Positions 6,845-9,761 of a stretch of 9,761 nucleotides of DNA are shown here, piece after piece. A program made the translations under genes and the position numbers. How positions within the stretch are numbered: position 1 is the stretch's first letter; each line of letters opens with the position of its first letter. Below the pieces are notes generated by a model. It was not told the DNA's origin, did not search any database, and was given only the letters and a program-made list of their open reading frames with translations. This stretch comes from Clostridiales bacterium (GTDB lineage Bacteria > Bacillota > Clostridia > Peptostreptococcales > Anaerovoracaceae): the NCBI GenBank assembly GCA_012511395.1, contig JAAZGD010000148.1:1-9761 (forward strand), in the 5' to 3' direction.

Positions 6845-7978
6845 TTAAGAATATCTTCTTTCATAAGCTGAAATCATCTCAATAAACACAAGCTTTTTAT
6901 CCCTTATATAAAATGTTATATCCCTACTAGTTCCATCTTCAGGATAGTAAAAATATCCATAGTCCACATCATGATTTGTAGGGTTATTAAGCATTGCCTC
7001 TTCTTTATCTAAGTAGTAAAGGTCATCTTTATAAAGAGATAAAAGCTCTTCTTCAGTTGAGCCTACTCCTATACCTCTAAAAGTCTTAGGGCCATCAGCC
7101 ATATCTGTAAAGAGATAGTTTACTAAAGAGAGAGAATTTTTATCATCAGGCATGCCGTAATTCAATGTTCTCATTAAGAATAGCCCATTATTTTCATAAA
7201 GGATTTCCGTCATATAATCAGCCATGTACCCTGTTAACATGTCATCTTCTCTGTCGACCGTTAAATATTCAGGCATCACAGGAACCTTTCCTGACAGAGT
7301 AACTGTAACAGGTCTCTCCCCCGGGAAAACAAAGGAGTACTCTAAAATAGGAACATTAAGGCTTTCTAAAGAAGCTCTGTCATAAAGGGTATACCGCGCC
7401 TCTATCTTCTGTTTTACGAAAGCTTCTGAGAAATCAGCTGTCCTTACAAGGTCTGAAGACCATATTTCATCATCCATATATCTGACTATTAAAAATAAGT
7501 CTCCGGGGATTATGTCGGAAGTGTAGGGAGTAATTTTTTCAAAGGAGATCCACCCTTCAGAGTCAAGGTCAAAGGAAAGATTAGGATTCTCTTGAAGCTC
7601 TTCCTGGTCAGGTAAAAGCCTGTAGGAAAATATATAGTAATCCTCGTAAGCAGACTTTAGTCCATTAATGACTCTTTGGCCCACCATTTTATCGTAGACA
7701 TCAGCCCTATAAACAAATTGAAGATTAGTGATTTCACTGTCTAAAATCTTAATCTTTGTAGGGTTTCCATTATCATCAATCATAGACCAAGGGCTTGAGT
7801 AAAATGAAACAGAAGCCTCCACCTTTTCCAAAGCTATTTCCATAACTTCATCACCAGCCTCTACTTTCATATCAGAAGGAATTAGGCTTTCATTTTCCAC
7901 AGCTCCATTGTTACAGCCTGTTATGGAAAAAACCAAAATCAAAGCTAATAGCAAAACAAGTATTTTAACCTTTTTCAT
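6845..7978 (-). CDS. Lipoprotein of unknown function
   Basis: This 377-residue secreted lipoprotein has a type II signal peptide: a KKVK positive start, a hydrophobic core (about residues 6-18) and lipobox SITGC, with Cys22 the lipidation site. The mature protein should be anchored on the outer face of the cytoplasmic membrane. The body is acidic, rich in aromatic residues and beta-strand-like, with no recognisable catalytic motif. The last 78 residues (about 300-377) begin GIGVGSTEEELLSLY and end in short alternating strands, vaguely like the small BamE/SmpA-type modules with a G-x-S/T-x-x-E-V/L pattern found in many lipoproteins; this is weak. AGGAG about six bases before the ATG supports the start. 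It starts 3 nt after the stop of the broken thioesterase and shows no promoter of its own, so it probably depends on transcription from upstream. I do not recognise the family. Confidence 0.9.
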   Translation of the reverse strand: MKKVKILVLLLALILVFSITGCNNGAVENESLIPSDMKVEAGDEVMEIALEKVEASVSFYSSPWSMIDDNGNPTKIKILDSEITNLQFVYRADVYDKMVGQRVINGLKSAYEDYYIFSYRLLPDQEELQENPNLSFDLDSEGWISFEKITPYTSDIIPGDLFLIVRYMDDEIWSSDLVRTADFSEAFVKQKIEARYTLYDRASLESLNVPILEYSFVFPGERPVTVTLSGKVPVMPEYLTVDREDDMLTGYMADYMTEILYENNGLFLMRTLNYGMPDDKNSLSLVNYLFTDMADGPKTFRGIGVGSTEEELLSLYKDDLYYLDKEEAMLNNPTNHDVDYGYFYYPEDGTSRDITFYIRDKKLVFIEMISAYERRYS

Positions 7979-7981
7979 AAT

Positions 7982-8169
7982 CTACTCCTGTAAAAATTTT
8001 GGCGGCAACTTTGAGAAACCTAAAGCCTCCACCGCATAGTTCATAGACTGAGACCCCTCTATTACCATAAGCCCAGTTCCTTAACTTCCATAGACAATAG
8101 CTTAAGGTAAGGCCCTTGATTAATAAGGGAAATCGCAGCCTCTATATGTTCAGGATTAAGTTTTCTCAT
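7982..8169 (-). pseudogene. PaaI-type (hotdog) thioesterase remnant with internal deletion and frame change
   Basis: Two pieces of one gene survive. From ATG 8169, 35 codons read MRKLNPEHIEAAISLINQGP and continue YLKLLSMEVKELGLW before a TAA at 8062-8064; this looks like the N-terminus of clostridial PaaI-family acyl-CoA thioesterases. In another frame, codons from 8068 to the TAG at 7982 read MVIEGSQSMNYAVEALGFSK then LPPKFLQE, which looks like the C-terminus of the same family. Full-length members are about 130-145 residues, so roughly 70 residues of the core, including the HGG-type active-site region, are missing, and the halves are out of frame. It cannot make a working enzyme. The start has GGAG in the tail of the upstream ATPase gene, 4 nt away, and the stop is 3 nt before the lipoprotein start, so the operon layout is preserved. 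Family assignment rests on remembered sequences, not a search. Confidence 0.72.
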
Positions 8170-8173
8170 AATA

Positions 8174-9376
8174 TTATTTCTCCATTAACCATTTAAGTAA
8201 ATTAATCTGCTTGATTCCTTCATGATTTTGATCCGCCCCTACTTCATCTAACGTTAAAAGAATTTTAGGATGATTGTTGGATATCTTTTTTAAAGGCGCT
8301 AATTCTCGCTCTAAAGTATCTTTATCTATAACTGAAGCTGCTACCTGATAATATATGCTACCATTTATATCAGAAGCCACAAAATCAATCTCACTTTCCT
8401 GCATCTTTCCAATGTTAACTCTAAACCCTCTACGCAGTAATTCCAGATATACTATATTTTCAATCAAATGCCCAATATCTGATTCAGCACTTGATAAAAG
8501 CATATTACGCAAACCTGTATCTACAATATAGTACTTGCCCAATGTTTTTAATAATTGTTTACCCTTAACATCGTATCTTTCTGCTTTATAAAAAATATAG
8601 CTGTCTGTAAGAGCTCTTAAATAACTATCTACTGTGTTTACTGAAATCCGTCTTCCTGCGGAATTAATATAGTCACTTATTCTTTTAGTTGATATGGGGC
8701 TGCCAATATTAACGGCTACGAATCTAACTATATTTTCCAATAAAGCAACATCGGTTATACCTTCCCTTTTAGCCACGTCCTTCAAAAGAATAGAAGTATA
8801 TATTCCGGTAATTGCTTGAGTAATTAAACCTTCTTTTTGTTCAAACTGCGCTATATAGGGAAAGGATCCAAAACGCAAATAATCATTAAAGTTTTCTCCC
8901 AAGCTCTTGTCATTTCCTTCTTGAAAAATACAATATTCTTTAAAAGATAATGGAAGCATTTCAACTGTTATATACCTTCCTGATAGTAAAGTTGCAAGCT
9001 CCCCTGAAAGCATGTAAGCATTCGAGCCGGTTATATATAAGTCAACCTTAGGCTTTATGTAAAGACTGTCTACAGCTTTTTCAAAACCCTTACAGTTTTG
9101 AATTTCATCAATAAACACATAGGTATACTTATCCTTTACAAGATGTTCAGAAATGTATTTATGCAAAACCTTATAATCTAATAGATCTTCATACTCCAGG
9201 TCCTCAAGATTGACTGATATGATTTGATCGTCAGTAACGCCTTCTTCCTTTAAAAAATTAATATAAAGCTGAAGCAGCGTCGATTTTCCACATCGTCGCA
9301 CCCCTGTTACTACTTTTATTATGTTCTTCTCTCTGCTTTCTATAAGCTGGTCTAAATACTCTTTACGCTCAATCAT
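8174..9376 (-). CDS. AAA_14/DUF4143 ATP-binding protein
   Basis: This 400-residue member of the AAA_14 plus DUF4143 family is common in anaerobic bacteria and archaea; its cellular role is unknown. Landmarks: Walker A GVRRCGKST (25-33), Walker B YVFIDE with Asp90-Glu91, sensor-like ITGSNA (115-120) and SGRY with Arg134. A winged-helix-like stretch follows (about 205-265, ISTKRISDYINSAGRRISVNTV). The C-terminus has a nuclease-fold-like pattern: ENIVYLELLRRG near 306-317, EIDFVA with Asp331, and YYQVAAS near 342-348. The expected lysine after Q-x is absent, so nuclease activity is doubtful. I chose ATG 9376 because AGAGAGG lies upstream and a good -10 box is only 22 bp away; a TTG extension to 9421 would begin upstream of the predicted transcript start. 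The gene looks more AT-rich than clpB and the genes beyond it, which may mean separate acquisition. Confidence 0.9.
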   Translation of the reverse strand: MIERKEYLDQLIESREKNIIKVVTGVRRCGKSTLLQLYINFLKEEGVTDDQIISVNLEDLEYEDLLDYKVLHKYISEHLVKDKYTYVFIDEIQNCKGFEKAVDSLYIKPKVDLYITGSNAYMLSGELATLLSGRYITVEMLPLSFKEYCIFQEGNDKSLGENFNDYLRFGSFPYIAQFEQKEGLITQAITGIYTSILLKDVAKREGITDVALLENIVRFVAVNIGSPISTKRISDYINSAGRRISVNTVDSYLRALTDSYIFYKAERYDVKGKQLLKTLGKYYIVDTGLRNMLLSSAESDIGHLIENIVYLELLRRGFRVNIGKMQESEIDFVASDINGSIYYQVAASVIDKDTLERELAPLKKISNNHPKILLTLDEVGADQNHEGIKQINLLKWLMEK

Positions 9377-9398
9377 TACCTTCCGCCTCTCTGATGAT

Positions 9399-9428
9399 AT
9401 TATATAACAATCATGTAACAAAAGTAAA
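9399..9428 (-). promoter_or_regulatory. Predicted promoter of the DUF4143 ATPase gene
   Basis: A perfect -10 box TATAAT (9404-9399) lies 18 bp from a 4/6 -35 box TTTACT (9428-9423). The transcript would start near 9392, giving a leader of about 16 nt. The -35 box overlaps the left end of the perfect palindrome at 9427-9454, so a bound protein there would be placed to block or alter RNA polymerase binding. The same promoter probably drives the thioesterase remnant and the lipoprotein gene. Confidence 0.55.
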
Positions 9429-9454
9429 GTTTTTTCTCTACAGAGAAAAAACTT
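9427..9454. repeat. Perfect 13-bp inverted repeat, possible operator (IR1)
   Basis: AAGTTTTTTCTCT and its exact complement AGAGAAAAAACTT are separated by AC. The site is AT-rich and touches the predicted -35 box of the ATPase promoter. It is not followed by a convincing T-tract on either strand and its stem is poor in GC, so an operator is likelier than a terminator. Whether it binds a protein is inference. Confidence 0.6.
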
Positions 9455-9467
9455 CTTCTTTTCATAT

Positions 9468-9493
9468 AGTTTTTTCTCATTTCGGAAAAAACT
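9468..9493. repeat. Second similar inverted repeat, possible operator (IR2)
   Basis: AGTTTTTTCT and GGAAAAAACT form ten-base arms (nine perfect pairs and one G-T) around CATTTC. It repeats the AGTTTTTTCTC half-site of IR1. The two centres, near 9440.5 and 9480.5, are 40 bp apart, about four helical turns, so both would face the same side of the DNA. Confidence 0.55.
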
Positions 9494-9586
9494 TTCTTTA
9501 TTTTAAAAAGTCGAGACGCCTGTTTATATTCCAAAGTGGTCAAATTCCACTACTTTATCTTTTTCTTGCACTAATAATCACCATAC

Positions 9587-9631
9587 AAAAAACCACATTT
9601 TCATGTACCTTCCACATGAAAATATGGTTTT
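9587..9631 (-). terminator. Terminator of the tmRNA gene
   Basis: An 18-bp stem with one mismatch (arms 9589-9606 and 9614-9631, seven-base loop) is followed on the minus strand by a run of six Ts that begins within the stem's base. It starts six bases past the encoded CCA of ssrA. The 9455-9586 gap between it and IR1 holds IR2 and otherwise no feature I can support. Confidence 0.8.
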
Positions 9632-9636
9632 AAATT

Positions 9637-9761
9637 TGGTGAAGGTGGTGGGAATCGAACCCACGTCCGAAAGCATTTCCGAAAGAATTTCTCCGAGTGC
9701 AGCCGATCCTTTGTTTTCTCAGAGGTTCAATCGCCGATTCGGCAGGCTAAAGACCCTCCCA
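9637..9761 (-). ncRNA. ssrA: tmRNA (transfer-messenger RNA), 3' part; 5' part beyond the right edge
   Basis: The last 125 nt of tmRNA, which frees stalled ribosomes by acting first as alanyl-tRNA and then as a short message that tags the unfinished protein for degradation. The 3' end is encoded as CACCA, ending at 9637. It is preceded by the T-arm GTGGGTTCGATTCCCAC (9664-9648) and by CTTTCGGACGTGGG, the characteristic tmRNA junction into the tRNA-like domain. Farther 5' is a GC-rich hairpin GCCGAATCGGC and the C-rich strands expected of the last pseudoknot. The tag-coding frame and the acceptor 5' strand are outside the window. An ordinary tRNA is ruled out because no anticodon or D arm precedes the T-arm at the right distance. 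Confidence 0.92.

Noticed and set aside
7979..8059. A third open frame in the remnant region, reading VSVYELCGGGFRFLKVAA
   Set aside because: It has no start or ribosome site, does not join the lipoprotein frame, and overlaps the frame that gives the plausible thioesterase tail.
9377..9421. A 15-codon TTG-initiated extension of the ATPase gene
   Set aside because: It would begin upstream of the predicted -10 box and lacks a ribosome site, while the ATG at 9376 has one.
9427..9493. The twin palindromes read as intrinsic terminators
   Set aside because: Stems are almost all A-T and no proper T-tract follows on either strand. A strong terminator for ssrA already exists at 9587-9631.
9520..9560. 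Short inverted repeat AGTGG/CCACT near 9534-9550
   Set aside because: Five-base arms with a seven-base loop are expected by chance and no promoter or T-tract adjoins them.
9394..9633. Plus-strand open frame of 79 codons across the palindromes and tmRNA terminator
   Set aside because: It overlaps a promoter, two inverted repeats and a terminator, and has no ribosome site or recognisable protein features.
9637..9761. An ordinary tRNA gene at the right edge
   Set aside because: Only the T-arm and CCA end are tRNA-like; the sequence 5' of it has tmRNA-type helices and no anticodon arm.

Overview
The window reads as a chromosomal segment from a low-to-moderate GC anaerobic Firmicute, most likely class Clostridia. 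The reasons are strong AGGAGG-type ribosome binding sites, an oxygen-scavenging flavodiiron protein, a clostridial-type CoA-acylating aldehyde dehydrogenase, a DUF4143-type ATPase and a one-piece tmRNA. Every supported gene lies on the minus strand, so transcription runs from the right edge to the left edge.

Right to left, the window opens with the 3' part of the tmRNA gene ssrA (9637-9761), closed by a strong terminator (9587-9631). An AT-rich control region follows, with two similar palindromes 40 bp apart centre to centre. The nearer one overlaps the predicted promoter of an AAA_14/DUF4143 ATPase (8174-9376). Four bases after that gene lies a broken PaaI/hotdog thioesterase (7982-8169): its N-terminal 35 codons and C-terminal ~28 codons survive in different frames and the catalytic core is deleted. 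Its stop is 3 nt from the start of a 377-residue lipoprotein of unknown function (6845-7978), which ends at a terminator (6729-6758).

The next unit is a tight five-gene cluster: clpB disaggregase, a tandem CDGSH iron-sulfur protein, a SAM-dependent methyltransferase, a shikimate-kinase-like kinase and the flavodiiron protein fprA. The gaps are 6, 2, 14 and 79 nt, and the unit ends in a terminator at 934-969. It combines protein disaggregation, Fe-S/electron-transfer chemistry and O2 or NO reduction, which suggests a stress-protection operon (inference). The kinase lacks three hallmarks of shikimate binding and may act on another substrate.

Immediately after that terminator comes a promoter for a CoA-acylating aldehyde dehydrogenase, SucD/EutE-like, which runs off the left edge with 293 codons visible. 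There is no gene-free stretch longer than 300 bases. I see no CRISPR array, insertion sequence or phage gene. The features most worth follow-up are the collapsed thioesterase, the twin palindromes, the atypical kinase and the clpB-CDGSH-fprA gene combination.
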